Of a DNA stretch of 64,000 nt, positions 44,801 to 57,727 are shown piece after piece. Numbering within the stretch: the stretch's first letter is position 1; the number at the start of each line of letters is the position of its first letter. The translations under genes were made by a program, and so were the position numbers. The DNA is taken from NCBI GenBank assembly GCA_030685235.1, contig MU839084.1:1-64000 (forward strand), read 5' to 3'. The notes under the pieces are model-generated. The model ran no database searches. It had not been told where the DNA came from and saw only the letters and a program-made list of their open reading frames with translations. The stretch comes from Copromyces sp. CBS 386.78. Its lineage: Eukaryota; Ascomycota; Sordariomycetes; Sordariales; Sordariaceae.

Positions 44801-47524
44801 AGAACCAGCTGATTTTCCTGGGATGGCCAGAAATCTGCCCGTCTTATCCTAGGACACGATTTACCCTCACTGGCAATCGATGACTTGCGAGACGTGCTCC
44901 ATGGATGGCCGCGGAACAGTACACAACGCACGTGAGCGTTTTGACAATGCATCAGGTGTTGAGCACCGTGCTACCGTTAGGAAATTTGTCGCCCTAACCT
45001 TGAGCCAAGATGTTTGAGAGTGTCCCAGACCATGGGTTAGTTGCGCAAGATCACTGGGGCGTCGGAAACCAATCTATGACGTCCCTTCATTGGCGCTCGA
45101 GATTGGATCATTTCTTATCCCGTCGAATAAGTATGCGCCCTGGAAAGGTCAGTTGACTGCAAATTTGTGCGAGTTTAGGGGGTTTCAGAGAAGGCACATC
45201 ACATCACCATCGCCCGCAGCTTAGGGACAGTGTATTCCAAGACTCTCTCCCGCAAAGAGCAACCTGGGGGGAGAGCAGGCAGACCCCATAGTCGCACGCA
45301 CTAGACGACTTCGTGATCTTGTCCCGGGGAGGGAGTGTCTTCGGTCGTACTGTCGCCATGAGACCATGCTTTTTGATGATCCATCCCGGATAGCATCTTT
45401 GATGGGATGCAGGAGAAGCAACAATGATGGGCAACAGAGCTACCAAGTCCTCGCTCGAGGCACTTGGCGAGTCGAGAACAAGGGAGCGAGGTAGTCCCTC
45501 TGCCTGACCCTCCGAAAACCCTCCACGATGCGCATCCACCTAACCAGCCCGGCAGTACTGTGTTCCCAAAGCCACATCCACATAGTGCTCGTCGACGTCT
45601 AGCGGGCCCGTATATCAAGCCCGAGTTCATATCGGCCGGAGGCGGAGTATTGGTAGTCAAGGCACGGTAACCTCCAACATGGCTGTGGCGGCCGCAAAAG
45701 ACGGCCAGAGGGCCATTAAGCGGGGTCCCGGTCTAGCCGGAAGGAACCAAGCCAAAGGCGAGTCGTCTTCAGGGCCGCATGAAGCTACCGTCACTGTTGC
45801 TCTGGGACGGGTGGTGAGAGGACGCCGGCAATTTTGAGTTTGGGTGCAAGTCGGTCGAGAGGGCGACTGGAGTTGGTGGTTGAACGAGGCCAGATGGTGA
45901 CCGCCGTTGGGCTGATTTCTGGAAGAGATGACAAAGAGTCGCAGAAAATTGCGAACCCCCGCCAAGGCAAACAGACCCCCGCAACTCGCTCCACGGTTCG
46001 GAAGCTGCACCTTCGCAACTTCCAATGCTGCTTCCACCAGCGAACGCTAACAGATCCCAACCGCAAGGGGACATGTTGCACACTTAATTCCGGGAAGCAA
46101 GAGCTCCCCAAGACACGGAATCACCATTCCCGTTTGGGCTGATGAGAACCTCAAAGACATCAGTAACCAAACAACTAAGGAAATGTGGGAGAATTGCAGT
46201 GTGGACAAACCGAGTCGTAGAGCAATCTGCTACAGTAGTGTGTGGGCATATTACAGGTACAGTGGTACGAACGTTACAGCGGGGACGGCTGCTGCAGTGC
46301 TGGTCACCGGTACGAGATTGGAATATTGAGAGAATTTGGAGACCCCTGGCGGCGATCCAGTTGAAGCAAGAAAGTCGAAGCGCCTGATTGGCCAATTCGG
46401 AAAATGTAAAAGACGGGGGCAGGCACCGCGGGAAGGACCGGGGGCATTGGCCGTTGTACGCCTCGTGTGAATGCAGTCAAGACAAGAGACTGGAAAGCAC
46501 ACTGCATTGCACTGCACTCTGCCTCTGCAGGACGTGGGAGCGGGCAACTGTTCCCGTCCAGGCCGCTGTTCCTCATCTTCCGTCGTCTTCCTCTTTCCCA
46601 CATCCCGGGCCAAAGTCAACCCCACCAGCATCTCCAGCATGGCGGATAGGGCAGGGCAGAGCAGGGCCATCTTCATCCACGGCTCGCCCGTTCCCAGGCC
46701 GCGGGCCCTTAGCGCGATCTGGATATTCCAAAATACTACACCTCGTCACCTCCAGACCTGAGTGTTGGTACTAAGCAGAGTGCTACTCGGGGCGTAATGT
46801 GCCACCTACCACCGTTGTTGTTGCTACCATGCCCTCCAGGCCCTCCAGGCCCTCCAGACCCTTCATTCCCCAGGGCAAATCCAGGCGAGGGCTAGGCTAA
46901 ATATCTCTGACCCTGGAGAGAAATCAGATCATCACTGCGTGCGGCACGTCGACTGAACCAACGAGTTTCCAGAAAACAACCATTTTGCAACTCTTCGACA
47001 AGTCCCTGGCCTCTCCAAGACATCGAGGGCCTGCTCAGAGTCAGAGCCTTCATTCGGCTCAGGGCCTCGGGCTGTCCGCTCAGGACGATGCCCGGCCCCA
47101 AGTCACGCGAGCTACGGTTCATGCGACAAGGTCACTGTGCAGGACGACACTACTCGACTAGGCTAGGCTCAAAAGTTGAAAATGCTCCTGGAAATGGAGA
47201 TATCGAGACTTCAATCTTGGCCAATTTCGGCCGCTTAGAGTCCTCTTTCGGCGAAGCAGTCTTTGCTGGATTACCTATTTCGGCAATGGTGACAATCAAT
47301 TCAACCCAATGGAATTCCCCAGGATTGGTAGTGTATGTCTGCATCGCGGCGTGGAGTCATTCAGCGAATAGCATCTTTGTACCCCCCCGCGACCTGAACC
47401 CATCTCCAATTACGTACCTTTACAATCCATGACCGGGCGGGGACGAAAGGAATAGCCCGCACGTCAAACACGGTGGGTTCTCTCCCTCGTTCCACCGAGT
47501 CCACCTTGCCAAAAGCCAGATGTT
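41832..47524. other. Long gene-poor stretch of normal base composition
   Basis: More than 5.6 kb with many frames of 60-140 codons on both strands but none with recognisable domains, splice-linked continuation or codon pattern. It is not RIP-mutated. A short 9-bp repeat lies at 46,831-46,857. It could hold untranslated RNA, old repeats or fast-evolving genes that cannot be recognised by eye. Confidence 0.5.
46831..46857. repeat. 9-bp tandem repeat GCCCTCCAG, three copies
   Basis: Three perfect copies followed by a partial fourth, in non-coding DNA. Confidence 0.85.
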
Positions 47525-47529
47525 AATCT
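47525..47529. repeat. Target-site duplication AATCT (left) of the copia element
   Basis: AATCT immediately left of the first LTR is repeated at 52969-52973 just right of the second LTR, fixing both ends of the element. Confidence 0.92.
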
Positions 47530-47713
47530 TGTCAGATTTACTGGTATGAACTAGTTAATTGAACTGTCTAGAAACTGGCCAGAAACTAGCTCTGCAACAA
47601 ATCCGCTCCAAAAGGTCTAGGGGGTGCTCGGGTATCCCAGAAATGCCAAAACCTATAGTCAAGTAATTGGGACCCTCTATATCTAAGTATAATCTATACC
47701 CTATAATTTAATA
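47530..47713 (-). repeat. 3' LTR of the copia element
   Basis: 184 bp, paired with 52785-52968. Starts TGTCAGATTTAC and ends AATTTAATA; the original TGACA end has become TAATA by G-to-A and C-to-T changes. Confidence 0.92.
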
Positions 47714-47731
47714 TACCCCCTCACTTACAGA
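47714..47731 (-). other. Candidate polypurine tract of the copia element
   Basis: On the minus strand GTAAGTGAGGGGGTA lies directly before the 3' LTR, consistent with the plus-strand primer and with minus orientation. Confidence 0.55.
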
Positions 47732-48599
47732 CCTCTTTCGCCTTTTTAAAGTTAAAAGTAAAGTTATTTATAGATATTTTATATTATTAGTCCTAGTTTC
47801 TTATTTAAATCTTCTATATTAACCTCTTTTAGTCCCGGATTATCCTTCTTCTATAATAGTACCTCGGCTATACCTAATAAATTTCTAAAACTTTTGTATT
47901 TTAAAATATTTAGTACTTTCATTAATTTATTTATTAGTATTAATTTTGTATTTAAATATTCAATTTTAAGAATCTTCTTAATAAGGATCTCCTCTTTTAA
48001 CTAATATCTATAGATATTTATATATTTTATTTTAATATTAAAAGTAAGGGTCTCTTCTATAAGAACTTTAATAGTCTACTTATTATTATATTATAAAGTA
48101 GGGATAGGATCTTCTAATAGCTTTACCCTTAGAACAAATATTAATTACGTTATAAATAGGGTTTCCTTAGCCACTTTTTCAATTACGTATAATTCTACCT
48201 CTATTATTGAAGTTGCGATCGCAGTCTGCTTGGTTGCTCCCTAGTAGATTAAATTACTATATAGTTTAATTGTAAAGCTTTGCGAACTCTTTCGATCGAT
48301 AGCGTTGTTTGTAAACGATATATTTAAGGCTATTTTTAGTCGGTTACTACCGCCAAAGTATAGTACTTATATTTTAGTAGTTTGAAAATATTATAATACT
48401 TTCTCGCTTGTAGTTAGGTAGGTAGGATTGGGGTTGTAATTATATCGTACTAGTCTACTTGTTAGAAACGCGATATTTAGTTTAGTATTAATTATTGCGT
48501 ATAGTAGGGAGCCTACGTTAATTTAGTAAGTATAGATTTTTGCGTAATTAATAGTACCCTTATAAAGGGTTAATTTTATATATCCTATAGGTATTAGGG

Positions 48600-48850
48600 T
48601 GGGTTAAAAACTAGATTTTAATAATTTAGAAATTTTTTTAATATAGGCTTCTTATAATAGTTAGATCTTTCCTTGATTTCGATTTCGGATAATTTTAATA
48701 TTTAGAAACTATTAGAGTTTATTTCTTTTAATAAAGTAATATTTTAATTATAAATCTACTATATATTTATTAACTTCTTTCATTTTACTCTTATTAAATA
48801 TAAAAACGATATTATTAATATAATATAGTATAAATATACTATTCTTTTTT
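48600..48850 (-). pseudogene. Copia reverse transcriptase relic
   Basis: The minus strand from about 48,845 reads ILYYINNIVFIFNKSKMKEV, where YINN stands for the YVDD catalytic box with both Asp changed to Asn (codons at 48811-48822). Then come two stops, FLNIKIIRNRNQGKI (canonical FLGIEIxRDRxxGxI) and EAYIKKISKLL (canonical SQxxYIxxILxxF). This order and spacing are specific to Ty1/copia RT. Confidence 0.88.
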
Positions 48851-51219
48851 ATAATATACGGATTTTTAAGGATCGCTTCGAATCCTATTTCTTTAAACGT
48901 TCTATTGAGTTTTCGTTACTATAGTAGAAGTATTCGTCTAAATTTATATAATACTTTAATTAATTTAAAGATTTTATTAGGAATTTAATATTTTGGTGGT
49001 ATATATATATAAATCTCTTTATTAAAAGTTATATTAATAAAGGTATTAATTGTATTATATTAGATTAGTTCGAGGTCGAATCTTACAATAAGAGCGATAA
49101 TAAATTTAAATAATCTTTTTACTAAGGTAGATACGTACGTATCTATTCTATTCTTATTCTATTAATTTTTTTTTATAATTAATTATATTTTATATTTATT
49201 GAGAATATTATTCTTATTAAATTTATATACGTATACCTATATATAATCGAAGATTTATTTGCCTCGTATCCGTAGTAGGTTTCCGTTAACTTCGATCTAC
49301 GTCTTTATATCCTTGTGACTTTGTAGATGGGTTTCTTCTGCTTGCTTGAATATTTTACTAAATTGGTAATTATTAAAATCCTTATAGTATTTGGGTTTTA
49401 GGAGTAGATTTCGTTTATAAATATTCTTAAGACGATTAAATTTAGTAATTAATCGTTCTATTTCCGCTTTGGTAATAATTTTCCCTATTATCTTTATTAT
49501 TGGTTATATTAATTTACTAGTATAAAAGGCGGTTTTTTAGGGTTTTTATTAGCGAATATATTAATTTATTATTCAATCTATTAAATAATTAATATAAAGT
49601 ATAGCCGGCGGAATTAATAGAAGTAATAGATAAGACCCTATAATATATTCGATAGATATTTTTTCTATAGTAGGGTGTGGATCAGCTCTTTTTTAAATTT
49701 GGCCGCTCTTTTTTTAGGAAGTATTTTAACTTTATTCGTAGTCTTTATTTAGGAGGTTTGATAGTAATAGTTCGATATTTATATTATCGATATCGTTTTG
49801 TAGGTTGTAGCCTTCTCTTTTTAATAGATCGGATACCCCCGAAGGTTGATTATATAGTTTATTTATTTTATTGAGTAAATCCGCTAATTCTTTGTTATTT
49901 ATTTGGAAGTCCTGTTTTAATTTCTTAAAGTTTGGGTTATATATAATTTCTTCATTAAAAATTACGTCTTTAATTTATACTATTTTATTTATATACAAAT
50001 TTTATATATAATAAATTAAGGTCGTTAAGTAATTAATGAAGAAATTTATTTATATTTTAAGTAAATATTTTTAACGCCGTTTCTTTTTCTTTTAGGTAGT
50101 ATTTATTATTGTAAATACTTTATAACCGTAGACTTTTAAATGATTTAGATTTAATTTATATATTTTTTAATAATTGTATTACTATGTAATATAGGTATAA
50201 AATTGTTTAAAAGGAGATTTCTAATTGTAAAGGTACCGAGGAGATTTATTAATAAGGTAGATAGTTGTAGTAGTAATTTTTGGTTATAGATCGATTAGAA
50301 ATTTTAAATTTATTAATATAATATTGTATCTTTTTTTGACTATACTCTTTGAATATTCTACCCTACCGTTTTGTACTTGTATGTTGGGAGTAGAGGGTTT
50401 AATTATTATTTTTCGTTGTAATAATCTTTACTAGATTTCGTTGTTTATAAATTCGTTATTAAATTCGAAAGTTTTAATTTTAATATTATATTATTATTTT
50501 AATATATTAATATAGGATACTAACGTAATAGCGATAATAATTATTTAACGATTTAATAGGTAGTAATCCTAAATATAATTAAATTAGTAATATATAATAA
50601 GGAAGAGATATTTAACCTTATTATTTCTTTTATTAAATTCGAGGAAGTCCGTTATAAGTTTTTCCCTTAATTTATAATTATAGTCTTTAAATATATAATA
50701 AACCTATCGTTTAATCTTTATTATAGCGTACGCGTCGTATTTAATTAATAGTATATTACGGATTTATACCCTATTAATATTTTGAAAATAGTTAAATATT
50801 TATAATTTTAGGTAATTAAATTGTAAATATTAAATATTGGCCGTCTATTTGGAGGGGCGCCGTATATAGGAATTAATTTTATATTAATACGTTATAAACG
50901 AGGTTTTAGTAAATAAAAGAAGGATAATTTCTATAACCATTTAATTATAAATAATATTTAAATAATAAAAGAATAATCTATTAATTTTCTTTAGATAATT
51001 ATTAGGGGGATAGTAATCCTAGTAAAAACTTTACCTTCGTAATTAGATATAGGAAATAAAATTAGTAGCGAAATTAAAGTAAAAGGTAACTTCCTTTAAT
51101 TATAATTTTAAAGGACTATTCTTTCTTCTAATAACGACGTTAACCTCCCTAAACCCTTTAATCGCTATTTAAGTATTTTTAGCCTATATATATTTATTTA
51201 AATTAATATAACGAAAGTA

Positions 51220-51295
51220 AAGGAAACGAATAATTTTATTAAATATATAAAGTAAATTATTAGAATTAAATATTATTAAATTTTTAAAGGGGTAA
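51220..51295 (-). pseudogene. Copia protease active-site relic
   Basis: The minus strand reads LIIFNSNNLLYIFN, which fits the copia protease pattern W/IxxDSGxSxHxxx with Asp changed to Asn and His to Tyr. A hydrophobic gag-pre-integrase-like stretch follows toward 50,900. It lies upstream of RT in element order, as expected. Confidence 0.55.
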
Positions 51296-52784
51296 ATCTT
51301 CTCTTTAATTTAATATACCTTATTAATTTAAAAGGTTAATTTATAAATAATATTACAATTTATATTAAGTAATTACGCAATTTCTTACTTTTTGAGAACC
51401 TTCCTTTTATTATTATTTTTAATTACGATTTTTTTAATTTCTTTAGTTAATTCGGAATCCTTTACGAAATTAGATTTAATAATATATTTAATTGAGGGGA
51501 ATAATTTCGTAATATATTTCAGCCTTACATTTAGGTTAATATACTAATATTTTTTTAGGGAATATAGTCCCTTTTTATATACTTTATATACGGGTAGATT
51601 TACCGCCTTCTTACGGGCTTAAGTTTCGGTTTTATTTAATTAGAATTTTCTTTTACTAAATCTAAATTTTATAGGCTTTTTCTTATTATTTTGACAAATG
51701 TCTTTATTATTAGCTTCTTTATCCTAACTTTCGCTAGTAAATTTCTAATTATTAAATTCAATACTAATTTTGCTAGTATTAAAAGCGTTATAATATCCTC
51801 CCTTCCTAGTAACGACCCCGCGTTTCGTAGAATCGATACAGTATTTTTTAAAGTTTTTATAGATTTTTATATACGTAAACGTACCGTTAGCTATTTATTT
51901 ATTAAATTTCTAAGTACCTTCGTACTATTTAGAGTATATAATTTTAATTACGTTAATAAAATTAATATATTAAGAATTAATAGTCTTAATTTCTCTAACC
52001 CTTATAGTTTGATTATTATTTATAGTAGTAAATTAATTTTGAAGCTAATTAATTTAACTCTTAAATTCTTTAATTAAAATAGCAACCGTTTTATAATATT
52101 ATTTCCTAGCCCGGATCTACTCGTTAACAATTTTATAGTTAATTATACTTTTTAATTATTAATATTATTTATTAGTCTCTTATTCTTCTTTTATAGCGCT
52201 ATTTTATAATTTGTAATTAATTAACGTTTTTATTTAAGTACGTACGGCTTTATCGCTAGTTACGAACTCCTTTTAATTTTTCTTAAAGTTAGGGTAGAGC
52301 GTGAATTCTAATTTGAAGAGTTTTTTATTAAATAGATCTACTTCGGTAGTAAGGGTATCGAAAATTATCTTATTCCGTTCTCGGTATTCGATAAGGACTT
52401 TTCGAATTCTATCTTAATCTATAATAGTATAAACGGTAGCTCCGTTATCGAAAAGGTTAAATTCTTCCTTAGCGGTTCGGATCCGCTCTTTAGCTTCCTT
52501 AGTAATAGGGTATTAGTTTGGATAGGGTTGCTTCGGTTCAATAGGTCTTTCGATAGTACTTTAAATCTATTTTTTGAGGGTATCCGTATTGTACTTTGAC
52601 TAGAGTATTGGTTCTTAACGGATTTAATCCTCCCCGTCTTTGAGGTAGGCGATATTCTCTTTGGTTTCGTTATTAATCTTTGAAAGAGATATTATATTAT
52701 TTAATTAATTATTGATTATGAATTAATGCTAATTATTATATTAATAGGTAATTTGATGGGTAATGCGCGTATTAGACTGTTAAT

Positions 52785-52968
52785 TGTCAAATTTACTAGT
52801 ATGAACTGGTTAATTGAACTATTTAGAAATTAGCTAGAAATTGGCTCTGCAATAGATCCGCTCCAGAAGGTCTGGGGGGTGCTCGGGTATCCTAGAAATA
52901 CTAAGACCTGTAGTCAGGTGATTGGGACCCTCTATATCTGGGTGTGATCTGCACCCTGTAATTTGACA
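52785..52968 (-). repeat. 5' LTR of the copia element
   Basis: 184 bp, starts TGTCAAATTTAC and ends GTAATTTGACA, a near-perfect inverted terminal pair. It keeps more CpA/TpG than the internal region. Confidence 0.92.
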
Positions 52969-52973
52969 AATCT

Positions 52974-54962
52974 TGATGGCCGTTCGGTTCCCTTTGCTGA
53001 GGTGAGAACCTAAATGGATTCGGAATCTGGACAAATCGGATCTGTCTCGGCGTGCATGGATCGCAAACGGTTCCTGACGATGCCTGTATCTCGGCGGTTG
53101 CACTAACAAATTCAAGCAACCTAACCCTCCCGTTTACAATACCCACGGCAAGTCCAGCAAATGGAAAGAAACGAGACTCCTCTCAATCAACCCATATTCG
53201 GCTTCTTTTCTCCACAGATTTTGTGGCAAGGTCGTTGGTGTTGGCGGCTCATGTCTGTTTAACACCAAGATATGTCGATCCGGATTTGCTGGGTCGGCCG
53301 CCTGTATGCGACCTCACCTCTTCAGCCTCGATTTCTGCGCCTCATCTTTGCAAAGGCCGACACGTCAGGGTCATGAATGGCTTTTGTAAGTTACCACCTC
53401 GTTTTCCGGCGCGACTAAATTACCGGCCTTCTGAGGCTGGTTTGGTCGCTTGAGGAAAGACCACCCTCCCCCAGATGAATTCCAGTTACACTTGTGTGTG
53501 TCTGCATGTCACATTATCAACAACACCAGAATGTCACTGTGCCGGGACTGGTACCAGACCGGAGCGACAACTCTACGTACTACTAACGACTGAATATCTC
53601 TTTTGCACCCACCCCAGCTCCACCGGGCCCGGCTCAAGCTTGGCCATCTGGAGACTGTCCACTTCACTAAGTCCATCAAGGCTAGCCTCTATTGTGTACT
53701 CCAACATGGCCCAGGATAGCCTGGTCATCGTTCTGCACACCCCCCTCCCTTTTGAACGAGCAAGGATTGTACACACCTGGAGCGACCGGAACGAGTAGGC
53801 TTTGTGTGACGGAAGCCAATGTCCCTGCAAGTGAACCGGCCTTCCTTGCTCGTCAGGGGCACTCCCTAGCAATCTGCGTTGCCAGTTTAGGGCTTTCTCT
53901 TTACACTTGCTGTCTCTGCCTTACCTTGGGGTTACAGGAGGTTGCCCAGACTTGGCCGTACCTTAGCTCTTGTTCGTCTCTGTTCATCCCATGTCTCTCA
54001 AAAGGTACGTCGTCCCCTGGTTCGAGCTCCCTCAGACGTACCATTTACATGGAAAGCAAGCATACATATTGGCCCTCTATACGAATCTGTCTCCAGTTCT
54101 GCCCCGGCGCGCTACTGTACTCTAGACAGACTTGATATCGACTCTTTCCGTTTCTTCGCTCACCATACGTGGCAGCCAATCACCTTGTTGGACGGTGCGT
54201 ATTTCGGCTTTGTAGTCTCAACTTAGCAGACCAACAGAACAGTTGCATGTCACTACAGGACCTGATCGGTCCACCCATTTCTTGACGAACTCTTCCCCAC
54301 GAAGGAATCATACCTGGTACGTATGAGGCACCGCAAACTTGGATGCTACTACACCGGCCCAACTGATTCTTTGGTTAATCTACTAAGGTCTTGATATCCC
54401 TTCCCACCGGCAGCCATCACAGAAAGGCGCACCTCTCCCGCACTGTCGTGTCGTCCTTCCTTATCGAGGGCTATATGCAGCCTTGACACTACTCCCCTGG
54501 TATCCTACCTGCTTGCTCTTCCCGGTCCAGAAAGCACTAGACGTCTTCCCGTGGCGTCTTGATAGGCCCGGCTGTTCTGACCACCCCTAACCCCTCGCCG
54601 CATGCCTTCCCTACACTGACCCACCCTGCTTCCGTCGTTGTCGAAGGTATCGAACGGCGTAGGTACTTTCATCTACGAGCACGTCGCGAGGCCCCCATCT
54701 TGTTCTTGCTCGAATCGAGAATACCCTCCACATCCACCCCTGGGACTATCAACCAACAGCCTCTTTCCATCCTTGCCGGGTTCGCCACTACACCAGAGGT
54801 GCCTACTACAAACAACATCATAGGGAACACTTGGCTGATACCAGTAGTTTGGTTACAATCATTCTCTGAAACAGGAATTGGACCCGGACATACTACCAAG
54901 CAATCTACGCCTTTTACACCCTCTAGGGCATTTTGTCTGTCAACCCGTGGATCGTGACAAAG
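52974..54962. other. Intergenic DNA, no supported gene
   Basis: Normal composition. Frames up to 147 codons overlap on both strands and show no domain or splice continuity. The right part is pyrimidine-rich and leads into the promoter of the 52-aa gene. Confidence 0.45.
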
Positions 54963-54969
54963 TATATAA
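54963..54969 (+). promoter_or_regulatory. TATA box of the 52-aa gene
   Basis: TATATAA lies 162 bp upstream of the ATG at 55,131. A CT-rich segment follows about 25-40 bp downstream (CACCATCTTTGCTTCACTTT), typical of fungal transcription starts. The strong TATA and long CT-rich leader suggest a highly or inducibly expressed gene. Confidence 0.6.
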
Positions 54970-55130
54970 GCACTTGTCCACACCATCTTTGCTTCACTTT
55001 ACTCCCATCATCCCACCAGCCTCGCTACCACTTCTCTACACCTACAACAGCCTCCATCTACGAGCCAAAACACTCTGACCAACAGTCATCATCTTATTCT
55101 CACCTTACAAACTTTTCGGCAACCGACAAA

Positions 55131-55289
55131 ATGTGTAAAATCTATATCACCCGCTTCAATGCTTGCAAGCACATAAAGAAGGACTTGGTTGATTGCGCGG
55201 CCAAAAAGGGATCTGGAACCGGCACCTGCCCCGAGGGAGCTCCTAAGGAGATCGAGCACAAGGAGGACGGCGATTGCGGAGAGCACTGA
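55131..55289 (+). CDS. Small Cys/Lys-rich hypothetical protein, 52 aa
   Basis: An intronless frame of 52 codons with an excellent context (ACCGACAAA ATG T), a TATA box and a leader of about 130-140 nt. The protein begins MCKIYITRFNACKHIKKDLV. It has five Cys (2, 12, 22, 33, 49) spaced by 10, 10, 11 and 16 residues, three His (14, 43, 52), a Lys-rich middle and an acidic tail. There is no signal peptide, so it is not a typical secreted effector. Regular Cys with His could bind metal, but no known finger motif is matched. Small intracellular proteins beginning MCK-x-Y are, from memory, common in filamentous ascomycetes and uncharacterised. The coding case rests on promoter, context and composition; a non-coding RNA is the alternative. 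Confidence 0.6.
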   Translation: MCKIYITRFNACKHIKKDLVDCAAKKGSGTGTCPEGAPKEIEHKEDGDCGEH

Positions 55290-57727
55290 TATCGTGCAGT
55301 CACCAATGAGCAAGAGTTACTCTCGTACGTTGTTCTCTCTTCTACCGCGACAGAAACTTTCCTAACCATGAGTCTTGTATACCAACAGCACACCCGAGTC
55401 ACAGACCAAGGGAACGACAACTCTTTGAAAGCTCCCAAAATACGCAACACTTGCACCTTTCTACCTTTGCGCAAGTATTATCGACCTCCTGCCGCACATC
55501 TGCGCATCGCATCGCCGACTTCAAACATCAAGGCACATTGGGCGGTGACGGAGGAGGACAATCACTGGCGGAAGATGACTCTTTGGTGGAAGGTGCTGGC
55601 GTTGGATGGGAGTCAGGCCTTGGGCCCTTTCTCGGCTGGTCCGAGAATTGGGCTTTGGTGGCACTGACTCCTTGTGTATAAAGGAAAATGGGCGGCTTTT
55701 TGATTTACCGAGTTTTTCCTTACTTTTTCTTTTGCACATACTTTTTGTATCTGGCCAGATTTATCTTGTTTCCTTCTTGCTTCGCAATCCACTTGTTTAA
55801 TTGTCCCAAATCCACCTTGATCATTTTTGTACATCTTCCCTTCTATATATCCTTGTCTGCAAGATGGTATAATAACCATGAGGATATGGTAGCGATACCA
55901 GGTCCTCGTCTTTTTTCGCCTACGTGTTTAGCTTTCTGCAGAAGTGTCATTTCCCCACATTGAATTGACCAACAGAACCAACAGCCAAAGTGCACCAATT
56001 CTTAGCGGCTCGGACCGCATGATCCGATCAGAAAACAAAGTATTGCCGTCAGACGCCATTCCCGCGCCGTTTGCTGCTGTGCCGTCGCCAACGCCGCAAG
56101 GAATATCCACAGTAGCCAGTATTGGCATACATCTATCCAACATGTTATCCTCGATGTAAGCGTATTTCTAGGCATCGCGCCGACCTACAGCTCGTGAACG
56201 CAATAGCTTACAAGGTTGGAATTTCGCAACAGCAAACATCATGCAAATTAGTCCGAAGAGTTGAGGTCTGTAACCAAAAAAGCCTTACCGTCCTACCATT
56301 TTTGGCTGCAGGGTCCGGTCTGCTGCGGCCGGCCTCAGTTCGTGTAAGTCGCCTGGTCTGGCCTGGCCCGACCCGGCCAGGCAGAGTTCCATGCGGGTTA
56401 GGGTTACAGGCTCACCTTCCCCCCTGCTTGTCTTTCACCATCTCGCCAATTGTTGACCATTGCTTGCATATCCCATGCATTGAAAGGAAACAAAAGTCAT
56501 GCAATATCTACCGAACTCATATTGAGGCTATCCGTCTTTGTGGTACAACAGCCGCGCTCCCTCATTTCACGGCTTTATGGAAAACCTCCGCTTGTCATAA
56601 AATTCTCCGTGACAAGCCAATTTTGCCGCATGTTGTACGTGTGCATGTTTGTCCATGTGTCGCTTGTCCCACTCCAGCCACATGCTGGATCAGCTCTGGC
56701 AAAGAGAACTCGGAAGCAAGCGAGCGGTTTGTGAGACTTTGGCAAAGCTCGTGTTGACAAGTGACAATCATGAGGGACCTGGCGTGCCATGTTGTATTTG
56801 GCCTGCTGTGTTCCATATTGTGGTTTCAAGGCCGGAATAGTGCAGTCAAAAAACTCCCGTGCTGTATGTGGGAGCGAGTGTTTGCCTCGACGCTACCTAT
56901 TCTCGTCATGTTCCAGCCGCCTTCAAACCTCATTCATCTCTTTGGGGTTTCGAGGAGGCCCTTCACGCCATGGGACTCGGAGGTATCATTATCCTGCTAC
57001 TTCCACAGCCTACCCACTTTTGCATCAGCAGTCGTTTTTGAGGGCTAAAAACCAATAATCACCGCCCTAGCCGACTTTGCCAACTCCCTGCATCATCACA
57101 TCAACAACAGCACTCTCTCTGCGCCCAGACAATAGCAAACCTCCCCCACCTTGCTTTTGGGATCACACCTCCTAGGTAAGTCTTTGACAACATCAAAACC
57201 AACTTCCCGACTGGGTTCTGTCTCGATCTCGGATATCCAACCTATCAGTAATATCGCCCAGTTCTATACTAACCCCCAAATTCATGCTTACATCGAACCA
57301 CCTCATCGGCTGTTTGTTGGCCAACTAACTCAGGCCGACGAGTGGCGCGGCAGTTGCCCAATATTCGGCCTTGGGAATCCGCGACGCAGCCACATCCCGT
57401 CATGTGTTTGCCGTGCTGCGTCTTGGGGGCCTTCCTTCCTAACCCGGATGAGATGGGGCATGTGAGAATAGCATCTCAAGTCCCGTGGTCCATCTTTCCA
57501 CTCCCTCTCATCACCTAAGGTACCTGCCTTTCACCGACCTGGACAATACCAAGGTAGTAGGAAGGAGCGATGCGATGCAGTCGAGGTGGAGGGGAGAAGG
57601 GGGGGTGCTCCGACAAAGGCTCGGGGATCCAAAAAGCGGGAAGGAGCCGATACTTGCCGGTACACTCATCAAGCTACGCTACAACCAAAGCTCTTGAAGT
57701 TGGAGGCAAGTTGATGATCTGAGCGTT
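55290..57727. other. Downstream region of the 52-aa gene and gene-poor DNA
   Basis: It contains the probable 3' untranslated region. The TATAT- and CT-rich segment 55,680-55,870 looks like non-coding sequence. Frames in 56,120-57,470 lack support. Confidence 0.4.

Larger units (their letters stand above)
47530..52968 (-). mobile_element. RIP-mutated Ty1/copia LTR retrotransposon, full length
   Basis: A 5,439-bp element with two 184-bp LTRs (47530-47713 and 52785-52968) ending TGTCA...TGACA, and a perfect 5-bp duplication AATCT outside. The internal DNA is AT-rich with RIP-type stops. The minus strand carries a copia-type protease relic near 51,260 and, further along toward the left LTR, reverse transcriptase with a damaged YVDD box near 48,815. 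RT lying last is the Ty1/copia order. A purine-rich tract (minus strand of 47714-47731) sits before the 3' LTR. The element is dead. Confidence 0.93.

Noticed and set aside
45657..46142. Overlapping 100-126 codon frames on both strands
   Set aside because: Several mutually overlapping frames of similar length in GC-rich non-coding DNA; none has a domain or typical fungal start context.
51691..52077. 128-codon open frame on the plus strand
   Set aside because: Inside the RIP-mutated copia element and antisense to its coding strand; composition is that of AT-rich sequence.
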